Shown here piece after piece: positions 35,090 through 45,832 of a DNA stretch of 64,000 nucleotides (position 1 is the stretch's first letter; the number at the start of each line of letters is the position of its first letter). Position numbers and translations under genes: made by a program. Below the pieces are notes generated by a model. That model saw only the letters and a program-made list of their open reading frames with translations. It ran no database searches and was not told the origin of the DNA. The stretch is from the NCBI GenBank assembly GCA_032821775.1, contig JAVLRN010000003.1:1736001-1800000 (forward strand), written 5' to 3'. Source of the DNA: Sanguinoderma infundibulare. Lineage: Eukaryota > Basidiomycota > Agaricomycetes > Polyporales > Polyporaceae.

Positions 35090-36220
35090 CTACAATGCTT
35101 CATGATCACTGTCCTTCATCGTGTTGTACAAACGATCACCCTTCAGAGAAGCGTTACTTAGAACGTCGACAGTTTGTGAATGGTGCAGGCAGCTTACCGT
35201 ATCGCCCAGTCCAGGAGAGATCAGGCCATTGGGAGTCAAGTGCGGGTCGACTGCTGCCGCCCAGATCTAACACTCGAGTTAGGCACCGATGAATTCGGAA
35301 TCACCAACCCAAGCTCACTTGAACCCCGGGATAGTCCGTCTGCACGCGAGTCAACCCGGTCTGCGATCCAAGGACGCACAACAGCTTGATCTTATTCACT
35401 AGTAAATATACCGTGGCGTCAGCATGTACCGTGTCTAGGCGATTCATGAGCGACTTGCCCGGGATGCCCCATTCAAGAAGCATGTTCATCGCCGCACACG
35501 CAGTGCCTCCCGTTGCGATGAGCGGGTCGAGCAGGAACACTTGGTCCACATTCGGGTTCGGCGGAAGCTTCGAGTAGTCTTGCGTGCGTCATGCCGGGCC
35601 CGATCGTTTGGATGAGCGCGGACGAGAGGAACCAGGGCTGAAACTCACATTCAACCGGTTGCAGCGACACCTTCTCCCTGAAGATTCCGAGGTGATATAC
35701 GCGCGCTGACCTACGACGTTCGAGCGCATATGACCGCATGCCGTCAGCTTCGTCTGCTCACATCCGCCAGAGAAGCGAAAGGTTGAGCGATGGGACGTAC
35801 GGGAACAGATCGAGCAACGCATCCGTCATGCCCATCCCCGCGCGCAACACCGGCGTAAGGCCGATCTTGGGCTTGACCACAGAGCCTGTGAACGGTCCTA
35901 TTGGTGTTTGCTACCAACGAACGCCGTCAGAAACACAAGCGTGATTCGGATGCCCTGGGCGTGACGCTAACGGGATAAAGCGTACCCCACTGAACGTCTC
36001 TTCCTCCAGATCCCGGCTTGCTTCGATCCCCAGGATCAGGCTGATGTCGCGGATGCCCTAGATGCGACGGAACTTTGGGTCAACGGCACGACAGAACGCA
36101 GGCGCGGCGGATAGGGCGCACCTCGCGGAACTCCTTCCCTGTCGTCGTCGTCTGGCGCAGTTTCGAGAGGCGCGCGTTCACGACTGGGTGCTGAAGAACG
36201 TGCAGTTTCGACATCGTCAT
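35090..36220 (-). CDS. Uracil phosphoribosyltransferase
   Basis: Exons (from the right): 36220..36122, 36057..35986, 35910..35801, 35710..35649, 35578..35459, 35398..35319, 35266..35198, 35140..35090; 220 residues, normal for UPRTase. Motifs: HPVVNARLSKLR, EFREGIRDISLILGIEASRDL, IGLTPVLRAGMGMTDALLDLFP, RVYHLGIFREKVSLQPVEYY, the PRPP loop LLDPLIATGGTA (about 131-141) and the uracil-binding end ISPGLGDTGDRLYNT. Catalyses uracil + PRPP to UMP + PPi (pyrimidine salvage, cytosol) and is the usual target of 5-fluorouracil resistance mutations. Intron 35458..35399 begins with a GC donor (G|GCAAGT) and is required to keep phase. Two ATGs (36220 and 36214) are possible; the first was used. Confidence 0.93.
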
Positions 36221-36678
36221 CAAGCGGAACTGTGGTCTCTCGTTGAGTGAAAGAAGGGAGAGCAGATGGTGGGGTGAGGAGAGGATGCGTTTGAAACGAG
36301 GCGCGGATGCAGCTCCAAGCCTCGAGCTCCGCGTCCTGCAACCTCCTGACCACGACATGATATGCCGTGTCCTGATCGGGACAGTTATCACGGATGGCCG
36401 GACATATCTTCGACGATAGCAGTGGATGCCCTACGGTTGAAACGTTAATGCCAGACGTCCAGTAGTGGATTCCCCAGTATCGGTAGATATGGGACGAAGT
36501 CAAGGTGCCCGCTTGTCGGGACGTCCAAGTCAGCGCGCAAGCGCTGATACCGATAAGCGATTTCATGTCGTAAAACATAGGAAGTACGGTAGTAACAAGC
36601 CAATGGATCTCATCCCGTTGTTCTCCAACCACTCAAAAATCCTTGTGACCCCGAAAACTTGAGGTACTCCCAAGCACT
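36221..36678. other. UPRTase promoter / spherulin 3' UTR
   Basis: 458 bp. The interval must hold the UPRTase promoter and the 3' end of the spherulin-4 gene. No exon recognised. Confidence 0.5.
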
Positions 36679-37637
36679 TCAAGCTTGCGCCGTCTCGATA
36701 GCAGCGACGAAATCCTCGATGTCGGCCGGCAACGTATCGTACGGGTTCGCGCCGTTCGCCTGGCTGTCGTCCGTCACCCAGAACGCCCCTACCTTGTCGG
36801 TCGTGATCAGCTCCGAGATCAGGGCCGTCGGAGGGGTCGACGGCGCGTCGGTCAGAACGATCGCCTGCTTCGCCGCGGGCGTGTTCGTGCCGAGAGAAAG
36901 CTGGCTGGTGCTGTGGTCGAACAATTCCTTATGGGTGAGGGCCGTTGGAGGAGAGCACCAATAGGGAGCATTCACCTGAAGCTGTCGTAGAAGTTCTCCG
37001 CCGTGAGGAGGATGTCCGCGAGGTTGTAGTAGTCGGTGTCCGCCGGAGCCGCGCCGGGGTTCAACGCGATCTTCAAGTTCCAAACCCAATCAGTAAGTAT
37101 GAGGCGAGCGGGAGCAGTCCATCGCTTGTGTCACTTACGAAGTCGAACGTCTCCCGCGCATGTGACGTGTAGTTCGTGTATGCGCTCAAGTCGCCTGCTG
37201 CGCCAGAGACCTGGTCGAAAAAGATGCCGTCCACCCGGTACGACGCGTCCCAGCCGGCGTACGTGTCGACGTCCTGGATGACGCCGGCGGCCTTGCTCTC
37301 CTCCGCCTCCCACGAAGCGACGTACCCGAGCACGACGACGCTGTCGGACTTTGCCTTCAAGATGGGGATGCACTGCTGGTACTCGGCGCCAGGCTGGGTG
37401 TTAGCGTTCCCGGGTCCGCTGTTCGGGTTTATGACGGCGTAGTAAGGGACGTTAGGGTGGGCAGAAATGCTAGCAGGCGATGGAAATATCAGTCAAGAGT
37501 TACTAGTACATCCTTCAGGCGGCTTACGTGCTGAGAAGTGAGGCCCAGCCGGAGCAATCGGGTCCGCCTACGGGGTCGATGTACAACGGAATCAACACTC
37601 CCGAGGAGAGCGCAGCGGCGGCACGAGCAATATGCAT
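36679..37637 (-). CDS. Spherulin-4-like protein
   Basis: Exons (from the right): 37637..37528, 37469..37139, 37070..36976, 36910..36679; 255 residues. Spherulin-4 family signatures are GVLIPLYIDPVGGPDCSGW, ISAHPNVPYYAVINPNSGPG, VVVLGYVASWEA, YAGWDASYRVDGIFFDQ, IALNPGAAPADTDYY and LADILLTAENFYDSF. The fold is a TIM-barrel related to glycoside hydrolases; biochemical activity of most members is unknown and the name comes from a slime-mould encystment mRNA. No signal peptide is visible on this start, unlike secreted relatives. A TATA-like box (about 37768-37777) followed by a good intron (37702..37642) in the 5' leader makes this ATG the first one after splicing, which supports the start. Confidence 0.85.
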
Positions 37638-37641
37638 TTGT

Positions 37642-37702
37642 CTAGGATCATGGCGGAGTCGATTGTTAATACACGACTGACAGCACGTCCCAAAAGGCTC
37701 AC
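37642..37702 (-). other. Probable 5'-UTR intron of the spherulin-4 gene
   Basis: Donor AAG|GTGAGC and acceptor CTAG flank 61 nt directly before the start codon (exon continues ACAAATG). A TATATATGAG sequence lies about 65 bp further upstream. Removing it deletes an upstream ATG in another frame. Confidence 0.5.
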
Positions 37703-38600
37703 CTTGTTTCGCTTTCTAACTTCAGATCCCTTGGAGAGAGCCTGCTGCAGAGAAAGGAGACTCCCCTCATATATACCGAACAGCAAAGCTTGTTCCGTCT
37801 CGGCACAGACACGAAGCACACGTACCTTGCCCCTGCCGCCCTGTCGTTGTAATACGCCGATCGCGTATGCAGCTTAGCTTCGCAACTCATCACAGATCGC
37901 AGCTTTGCCTTCCGCGTGGGCGAGTTGAACCGACGGCTGAGCTGCTGTGCACTATACATGATGGAAATTCCAGACCACCTCGTACCGTCCGCTAGCTAGG
38001 TATGAAGGCATGTCCATCGAGTCTCATTCGACTTTGAAGTGAAGTTCAAGATCGAGAACGCAACGGTCGTGCCTGTGGTAGCCGATATTCAGCGTTCAAC
38101 CCTCGCGGAGGAATACGGCGTCATATCATACCAAGAACGATTGCGAGGCCTTGGCTTGTGGATCCATCAGGTCTGATCGCCCACCTCGATTCCTCGAGTC
38201 TGGAGCAAAGGTTCCTGAAGGCTGGACCGACGAGTGCCCTCGAATATACTTTACACGCAGGAACCTGTGTAGCTTGCTGTGCGAGGACCATCAGCCCTTG
38301 ATGTGGAAACCTCATTGACTGGATACTGAACGCCAGAGGAACACGTACGCACTGTACGCCGGCCGGCATCGATCCGACTTTGAAGTCGCACCATTATGCA
38401 TATGAACATCATAAATATCCGCCCGCTGGATCATCTTGGAAGATCCGTTAATTAGTAGTAGCGTCCCTATGACCCACGACTCGGACTACACAATCCAAGA
38501 CAAATTGCAACATATCATACATCTAGACCGCAATCAGCCGTCTAACACCCAAGCCTCTCCGATCCCCTTCTCACTCACCGCAATGCCCCATGCCATCACT
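37703..38600. other. Intergenic, spherulin promoter to HERP-like 3' end
   Basis: About 0.9 kb. Holds the spherulin promoter with its TATA-like box and the 3' UTR of the HERP-like gene; AT-richer than its surroundings near 38400-38520. No gene seen. Confidence 0.5.
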
Positions 38601-40399
38601 CTACGGGTCGTCCACCCACTCAGTGAGCTCCACCCTCTGCACGTATTGCTTCAGCCACGGTGGCCTCCTCTCGTGTCGCGCCACCATCTGCTCCCTCTGA
38701 CGCGCCCTCGCCAAATCCTCTTCACTCCTCGGCTGTTGCTCCTGCTCTCGTTCCTGACCCTCCCCGGTCGCGCTCGCAGCCTGTTCGCGTTCGTGAATGG
38801 CCGCCTCGCGCGCGTTCGCCTCGGTCCGGATGCGCCCCTCCCTCCTGCGAAGCGCGTTCCGTCTGCGATCCCAAGCGGAAGGCCAAAGCGTCATGAAGAA
38901 CAGCGCGAAGAACATCTTCGTCTTCTGCACCACGCCGGGCTCAGGAACGGCCACTCCCGTGTCGAGGATCGCGTCCTCCGCGGCAAGGTTAAGCGTGGAC
39001 AGTCGATCGAGGATCGCACCCAGGTACGATCGGTTTGCCGAGCTGTTTGTCGGACGGTTGCCGTTGGCACCCGCACCCGCACCGTCACCCGCTGCCGCCG
39101 GAGCCGGAGGTTGGCCTGCGGCCTGACCACCGTTTGCCGCACCAGGGTTGGGGGCGCCACCCGCCTCGCGCTCATTCCCGTCGTTCAGGACGAGGCGCAT
39201 GGCGTTCCATGCCTCATAGAGGATCCACACGCTCAGCAACAGACCGAATAATGGTCGCTTCGATGGGGAGAAGAAGTAGAGGATCAGAAGGGTGCGGAAT
39301 GCGAGCATCACCAACGGAATAATCAGCGCCCGGATAGGAATCGCACGAATCTCTACGCCTGGGGCGGCGAGGGCGTTGAGATTGTTAGGATCAATAGGAT
39401 TGGGGTTGGCGCCTTGGGCGAGGCGGAGTTGAGGAAGACCAAGCCGTTGGAGGTGCTGGTTCACGTTCGTCGCTGTGGCGTGTGGGGACGGGTACTGTGC
39501 AATGGCGGGAACGTAGAGCATGGGATCGTTTGCCATGGAAAGAATAGAGAAGGTGTGCGAAAGCACACGGAGGGCATGTAGTTGGGACGGTGCAGGAGTC
39601 GCATCCTGATTTGTAAGTTGCAAGTACGGGAGGCCCCTTGAGACTCGTGTGAGCATGGGCCGCTCCGAGGTGAGATGGGGAAACACTTACTCTAGAGTTA
39701 CTGGTTGATATACTGCTCCTTGGGCCGGGCTGCCAGAGGGGAAAGGCTGGTCAAAGATGTGGGGCCATGTCCACCCTTGAGAACGATAGAGACCCTTGGC
39801 GGTCGAGCGCCATGTCTCGAGTTCGTTGATCGAGGGTGGCGTCGGGAGCGTGATGCTACCACCGGATAAGATGCCTAGTGCAGTGTTGTGCAGATGCTGA
39901 ATATATGCAAGGGGCGGGAAGGAAGACATGAGATGAGGATACGGATAAGGTTGAGGCAACTGCCAGGAAGTCGGGGTAGGTGTAGGCTGTCCAGCAGAGG
40001 CTCGGGGTTGTGATAAGTTAGAACGGTGATTGCCATGGGCAGATGCCGACACAGGAGATGCGGAAGGGAGAGGCGGCGGAGCTGAGGTCCATGCTGAAGG
40101 GTGGACGGCGAGATGAATGACTCGAGAGTCCTCCGGAGACTGGGGAAGGGGAAACGGGTTAATGAAATGAATCGGGCAAGTCACGAACAGAGACGGACCT
40201 TCCAGACGTCCTGGACCTTCTCTTCATCCCTTAGAAAGCGGCCTCTCCAAACGAGCCGCTGACCCTCTGGACTGGGAGAGCCCGGGCAGACCTTGGCAAT
40301 CTCACGCTTGACATCATGGACGGTCGACGAGGGGGTAACCTGTACTTGAAACGAATGGGAATACGCCGGGAGTTCGACTCTAAGAGTGGAAGAAGACAT
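38601..40399 (-). CDS. HERP-like ubiquitin-domain membrane protein
   Basis: Exons (from the right): 40399..40199, 40139..39691, 39636..38601; 561 residues. Residues 1-80 form a ubiquitin-like domain (TLRVELPAYSHSFQVQVTP, TVHDVKREIAKVCPG, QRLVWRGRFLRDEEKVQDVW). A Pro/Ser-rich linker follows, then two close hydrophobic segments (about 318-339, ALIIPLVMLAFRTLLILYFF, and 345-360), a Gly/Ala/Asn-rich linker and an acidic/basic coiled tail rich in Arg and Glu. A ubiquitin-like head plus paired membrane helices is the layout of HERPUD1 and yeast Usa1, scaffolds of the Hrd1 ER-associated degradation complex. Direct orthology is inference. The gene is divergent from the PKA regulatory subunit with 442 bp between starts. 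Confidence 0.78.
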
Positions 40400-40841
40400 A
40401 AAGCCAGGGCAAAGACAAAGCAACGAAGCTTGCCAGGCGCGGTGGGAATAAGCTGAAGAGGATTCGTGCCCAGTGTGCAGTCCGAAGGCGCACTGGCGGC
40501 GGAGAGGTGACACGACCCCAGGCGCCCATAAACGTGGACCTCTGTCATGGTGTGACAGGGATGTGCCTTGTGACGCACAACGGTCACACAGGTGCATGGC
40601 CAAAAGCGGGGCAAGGGACGTCGAGAGGAGAACAAGCGGTTCGCGGATTCGGGAACAAGACTCGTCCCTCATCGTGCATCCCAGCGCACAGCCAATGACC
40701 ATCTCTCTCTGATAGTTGCACCGTAAGGCCGTCTTCGATCTTGTCTGTAACAAAGCTTAATCTCTCCCAGACAACAACCGCACCCATCGCTCGCCCAACA
40801 GCCCCATTGTCTCCGTTCTGGAGATAACCTAGGCAGTAGGC
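40400..40841. promoter_or_regulatory. Divergent promoter, HERP-like / PKA-R
   Basis: 442 bp between opposite start codons. No TATA box or obvious repeat; open frames crossing it have no domain. Confidence 0.5.
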
Positions 40842-42377
40842 ATGTCTGACATGTCCACTTTCGACCTGCTCATCTCGGACCTCACGCGCGACGCACGACG
40901 CGTCCAGCCTAAGGACGCCCTTCAGTTCTGCGCCCGCTGGTTTCAGTCTCGGCTCGAGGAGCAGCGGACCCGCACTCGAGACGCACTTGTGCGACATCCC
41001 TCGCTCGCGGCGGCATTGCCACAAGACCACTACATGGACACACCCCTTTCTCCAACCGCTGGAGCATCGGGTGGCCCCACCAGTATATCCCCGTTCTCCC
41101 AATCTTTCCCCCAACAACGCTCTTCCCTCCAGAATTCCATGTCTAACGCCAGTCCATTCGGCACTCTCAATGTCCCAGGGAACGCCCTGCTGGACAACAG
41201 TCCCCGCACGGTGACTCCGGTGAGTCCTCCCAGCTTCCAGCTCGAGGGCGAAGACATCACTCCCGCCACCCCCGTCTCGGCCCCCAACCCTTTCGCGTCC
41301 TTTGCAAATGGATCCATCTCCCCCAGTCCCGGCGAGTTCCTTCACCCTCCCACTGCTACCATCCTGGCCCGCCGCACATCCGTCAGCGCCGAGTCTATCC
41401 CTGTCGACAGTGAGACACACGAGCCGCTGCCTGTGTTCCCAAAGACGGACGACCAGCTCCGGCGGATTCGTGCGTCGATTGCGACCAACTTCATCTTCCG
41501 CGACCTCGACGAGGAGCAGGAGACGGGCGTTCTCAACGCAATGCAAGAATGCAAGGTCGTGATCGACGACGTCGTCATCCGACAAGGAGATGTCGGCGAC
41601 TACTTTTACGTCGTCGAGAGCGGCCTACTCCACTGCTACATCCGACCCGAGCCGCTGCCTCCTAACTGGTTCATTGGACCCGTGTCTCCGTCGGAGATGT
41701 TCAACCAGACCGGATACCACCCCGTCTTCGGACGCAAGGTCGCGGAGTGCCGGGAGGGAAGCTCGTTCGGCGAGCTCGCGCTGATGTATGGCCACCCTCG
41801 GGCAGCGACGGTGCTCGCGATGGAGCCGTGCACGCTGTGGTCCCTGGACCGAATTACGTTCCGGACGATTATTCTCAAGGCGGCGCACAGGCGTCGGACC
41901 ATGTACGAGCAATTCCTCTCATCGGTCGACTTGCTCGCGTCGCTCGAGCCCGAAGAACGGAGCAAGGTGGCGGACGCGTTGGTCAGCCGGGTGTACGAGG
42001 ACGGCGAGGCGGTCGTGCGGCAGGGCGAGATGGGAGACACGTTCTTCTTTGTGGAGGAAGGGATCGCTGTCGTGACAAAAGCCCAGAATGGCGTGTCTGA
42101 GGTCGTCGGGCACCTGAAGAAGGGCGATTACTTTGGTGGTAGGTTTGCATATGCTCTGCTCGGACGCATTCACTCACATGATTGTCCAGAGCTGTCATTG
42201 CTCCGCCTGGAACCACGCGCTGCGTCAGTTAGTGCGATGGTGCGTGCGGATCCTGTTGTACCTCGGTTGAAGGTGGCAGCGTTGGATGCGCATGCATTCA
42301 CGCGTCTGCTCGGGCCGTTGCGGGAGATCATGGAGCGGAATGCTCGGAGCTACGTTGGAATCGGCTTGTCTCGGTGA
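40842..42377 (+). CDS. cAMP-dependent protein kinase regulatory subunit
   Basis: Exons: 40842..42138 and 42190..42377; 494 residues. The N-terminus (FDLLISDLTRDARRVQPKDALQFCARWF) fits the RII-type docking/dimerisation helix bundle. The inhibitor sequence ARRTSVSAE (about 177-182) has a phosphorylatable Ser, as in RII and fungal subunits. Two cyclic-nucleotide-binding domains follow: the first with IRQGDVGDYFYVVESG and FGELALMYGHPRAATV, the second with VRQGEMGDTFFFVEEG and, after splicing, FGELSLLRLEPRAASV. It holds PKA catalytic subunits inactive until cAMP binds (cytoplasm, nucleus). The 51-nt intron has no in-frame stop and a length divisible by three, but splicing is needed to restore the second phosphate-binding cassette. 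Confidence 0.95.
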   Translation: MSDMSTFDLLISDLTRDARRVQPKDALQFCARWFQSRLEEQRTRTRDALVRHPSLAAALPQDHYMDTPLSPTAGASGGPTSISPFSQSFPQQRSSLQNSMSNASPFGTLNVPGNALLDNSPRTVTPVSPPSFQLEGEDITPATPVSAPNPFASFANGSISPSPGEFLHPPTATILARRTSVSAESIPVDSETHEPLPVFPKTDDQLRRIRASIATNFIFRDLDEEQETGVLNAMQECKVVIDDVVIRQGDVGDYFYVVESGLLHCYIRPEPLPPNWFIGPVSPSEMFNQTGYHPVFGRKVAECREGSSFGELALMYGHPRAATVLAMEPCTLWSLDRITFRTIILKAAHRRRTMYEQFLSSVDLLASLEPEERSKVADALVSRVYEDGEAVVRQGEMGDTFFFVEEGIAVVTKAQNGVSEVVGHLKKGDYFGGRFAYALLGRIHSHDCPELSLLRLEPRAASVSAMVRADPVVPRLKVAALDAHAFTRLLGPLREIMERNARSYVGIGLSR

Positions 42378-43105
42378 AGATACCATTGGGAACTCTAATA
42401 TTGTCTTGTTATTGCCTGCCTGCTACTGTACGAGGTTACAACTGGGTCATGTGGTGTGTTCTGTAGCTTTAAGTGTAGATACAGTGGGCGTCTGATGATG
42501 CCTGGTGGCGTGATCGCGATGGGAACAATCGAGGTGATATCGGAGCGCCGTGCTCGTCGTCGCTGCGATGGTCGTCATCGGCTACCCTGTGCCGCCGACG
42601 CGGGAAATATGCGAAGACGAGGGAGTGTCGAGCAGCTTGGGGGCGATATACGGGCAAGCGGCTGCGCAAAGCCTGCGGAGCAAGGGGCCGATATGATTGT
42701 AGTGTGGGGCGGTAAGGAAGGCCTCATGCAGCGTTTCGATGGTTACGGATCGTGCGCGCGCCGGGGTCGAGGAAGAGACAATAGCCCCGGAGGACTGTGT
42801 GGAGGACCATAGCCGGACTATCACCTCCACTTTGACGTCTCAAGCCGTTGGGCAGTCTGCAGCTGCGGTTCGTCGCTTTCGCTTTGTCTTCCGCCTTTGT
42901 CTCTCCCTCACCCCTCTTTGTCCCTCCGCCCTCCTTCTTCTCGACTACAGACTGGCTGTCCTCATCATTTCTTCCTCAGACATCCTCACTCTGGTCGCTG
43001 GAAGGCCACTGAGGTAATACCCTTGCGGCCAACGCCCACGCTCCTTACCAGCCAAAAGCCTGAACATCACCCCACGCCGTCTCCCGATCGCACACTGCGT
43101 CCCCC
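42378..43105. other. Intergenic, pyrimidine-rich promoter
   Basis: About 0.7 kb. The part 42870-42990 is strongly C/T-rich, a common basidiomycete promoter feature, and precedes the mucin-like gene. No coding sequence seen. Confidence 0.5.
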
Positions 43106-44755
43106 ATGGCTTTTCGAAGACCCGATGTGTTTCATGTAGTCCATACTGGCGTGCAGCCCCGCGCCGGTGGTCGTGAGTGTTCACATTCCTCTGCGCATGT
43201 CAAGTACGAGCATGTTGACTGATATTCTCCGTTGGAACTTGAAGTTTTGGGTAACATTGGTCTCCTGTGAGTACCCAGCCACAAATCCAGTTCCCTCGCC
43301 CTCCTCCTCATCGTCTCCCGCAGCCCCTCGGTTTCTGTGCCCGATGTCGGAGATATCACGAGCATCCTCGGTCTCCCTAATCCTGGCGCCTCAACGACAT
43401 CCACGACGACGTCAGATCTGTCCCCTACCAGCACCTCCGACACCACGTCGCTGGCCACCTCCATATTGCTGACTACTAGTACTACTAGTACTAGTAGTAC
43501 GACGTCGTCCGAGACCCAGTACGCCGTCTCTTTACATGCTGTTCTCTTGTACCTGGCTGATTTCGCGAACAGGACGACGTCCTCGACTGCCAGTGCAATA
43601 TCAACATCCGACACAAGCACCAGTGCTACATCCTCTTCTACTACATCCTCTTCTGCAACATCCTCGCTTTCGTCCACCACCGATGCGGCGGCGATCACAC
43701 CCTCCCAGACTGAGAGTGCGACCCCGACTTCGTCCCACACAGTGACAGTCATCGCCAGCTCCTCGACGTCTTCGTCCGCAACTGCCACCGCCCAACCCGA
43801 TATCACACCCAAGTCCTTCCTCCAGAACAAGGCCTTGTCGGTCGGTGTCATCACAGCCGCGACCCTCGTCGGCCTTGTCGTGCTCATTGCGATCGCAACA
43901 TGGTTTATCCGCAAACGGCGCCGCGACGACAGCCTGGAAGCGGACATTCTCGACTTCTCCCCGTCGGGCCTCGCCAACCAGCCTTACGACACGGAGAAGG
44001 GCGGAGGTGTATATGCCGGCGGTTCTGGCAGCCCCGAGACTAGCTCAGTCGGTCACGGCAGCGATGGCTCTCTCGTCCAAATTCCGCCGTCGCGCCAGAT
44101 GTACCAGGGCATGGACGCAGGTTACGGTGCGCCAGCCTACGGTGCTCCCTCTCGACAGCCTAGTCGTTCTCAGCAGCCCTACGGCGCTCAGGCCGCCTAT
44201 GGAGCTCCCTACGGTGCATACCAACAGCCGAATGGCGCATACCAGTCACCCAACAACACCTACAACAATTGGGGCTATGGTTATCCTGCTGCTGCTCCTC
44301 CCTTCTACGACCAGGCTTACGGTGGCATGGACGATCCCTATGCAGGATATGCCGACGCTCAGGCCAACCCCGGTATGACAGGTGTTGGTGCGGGCGCGCA
44401 GCAACTTGCGGCCAATCCTCCTCAACGTCGCCCATCAGGACAACGCAAGCCCGCTCCACCGCTGAACATCTCGGTAGAAAATCCGATCTCGCAATCCAAC
44501 GTGGCAAGTCCCGAGACCACAACGTCGTTGAACAACCCACCCGTCCAGGCTGCCGCGAGCACCACCAGTGCGAGCCCCCCGCCTGCAGCGGGCAGTGCAA
44601 AGAGCATGAGTGGAAACGCTTACCCGAACTTGCCTGCGCCCAGCCCCTTGCCCGATGAATTCCGCGTATCCATCGGTTCACCGACGGAGATCCAAGACAC
44701 GCGCCGCCTCATAGTGGGTTCTACTCCATATTCGATATCTCGTTCTTATGAGTGA
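43106..44755 (+). CDS. Mucin-like single-pass membrane protein (5' end tentative)
   Basis: Supported exons are 43324..43518 and 43573..44755; a tentative start joins 43106..43172 and 43245..43266, for 488 residues in all. The ectodomain is a Ser/Thr-rich, probably O-glycosylated stalk (many TTS, TST and SST units, coded in part by ACTAGT repeats at 43473-43500). A transmembrane helix (SVGVITAATLVGLVVLIAIATWF) is followed by RKRRRDD. The cytoplasmic tail is long, with a Tyr/Gly/Ala/Pro-rich low-complexity tract (YGAPAYGAPSRQ, YGAPYGAYQQPNGAYQ). This resembles wall-stress sensors in layout, but no WSC or other domain is present, and no signal peptide was found in the tentative first exons. Intron 43519..43572 is 54 nt and stop-free. 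Function unknown. Confidence 0.6.
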
Positions 44756-45832
44756 AATTGATGTTTGATCTTTCATGTAGGTTCGCAACGAGTAAACGTA
44801 CTTTGGCCATCGCTGGTCAAATGCCGATGGCCCCCGCTACCGGCTGGGACGAAGTCTGGCGATACCATGTCAATGTTATACGTTACTGCCGACCATTGTA
44901 GCATGGCTCTACTCCCGTTTTCACGCCTTTTCCTTCGACTTCTCGCACATGCCGCGCATCGCGTTGTTTTAACTTCATCGGCCGCAGCCCCGTTCTGCTC
45001 TCGCTCGCTATCTCTCGCTTTTGGCTCGAGCACGGCGTACCTATGGCGCCCGCCGTCGTCCCAGGATACCTTCCCATTCCTTCCCTACGACGCGTTAACC
45101 ATTCTGGCATGCCGGACACTTAGAGCTTCGGCCTCTTGAGGGGCTTTGGTTGACCCGAGGCACTTCGAGGGCCGCGCGTCGCTTCTTCCTACCTTCTTCC
45201 ACCGCTTTTATCCTTGTCGCTTTTATCCTTCCCGCCTGCTATCAGCATGGCTACCATTTCCGCTATTCCCACCTTGTCTGCTTCATCATTGTTAGGACGA
45301 GCGGCCGCGTATCTGATTCGTCTGGGCACATCTGTATCATTAGCTTACTTTGCTGTTCGCCCCTATATCGCCACTGCTGCTCTGCTGTGCACCCTTTGTC
45401 TGGTTTCCAAGTAGGGCTTATATGGATCCGCTAGATAGCTACAACGGTACCAACTGCCTACAGTAATGCCCGTGGCGCGGTTGGCCGCCATCGTTAAATG
45501 ATATGAAGCGCTATGAAGCTGTACCGTTGTGATATGGTGTTCGGCCGGTGGCAGGTCTGTGGAAGCTGACCTGCAGTCGAGCCCAGTGCGACTACTAGAT
45601 CAATTTCAAGAAGCGGCTCAGATGAGATATCGTGAGTCTCGTTCCCTTTCATCCGACCCAGTTATAGTATCTAACCGTGAAAAAATTCTTGTCCAATAGA
45701 TTTTTCGCAGCATTGACGATTGCAGACCCTAAATACTTGCAAGTTGCAACCGGAGTGCTACACCGGCATCGACAACTTGAAACCGACTCTCTGCTTCGGT
45801 ACGTGGCACACCAGGCTTGTCATGTCCACATC
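44756..45832. other. Intergenic between convergent genes
   Basis: About 1.1 kb, with 45170-45240 rich in CTTTTATCC-like pyrimidine strings. Open frames at 44765-45139 and 45214-45414 have low-complexity translations and no domain; not called. Confidence 0.5.
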
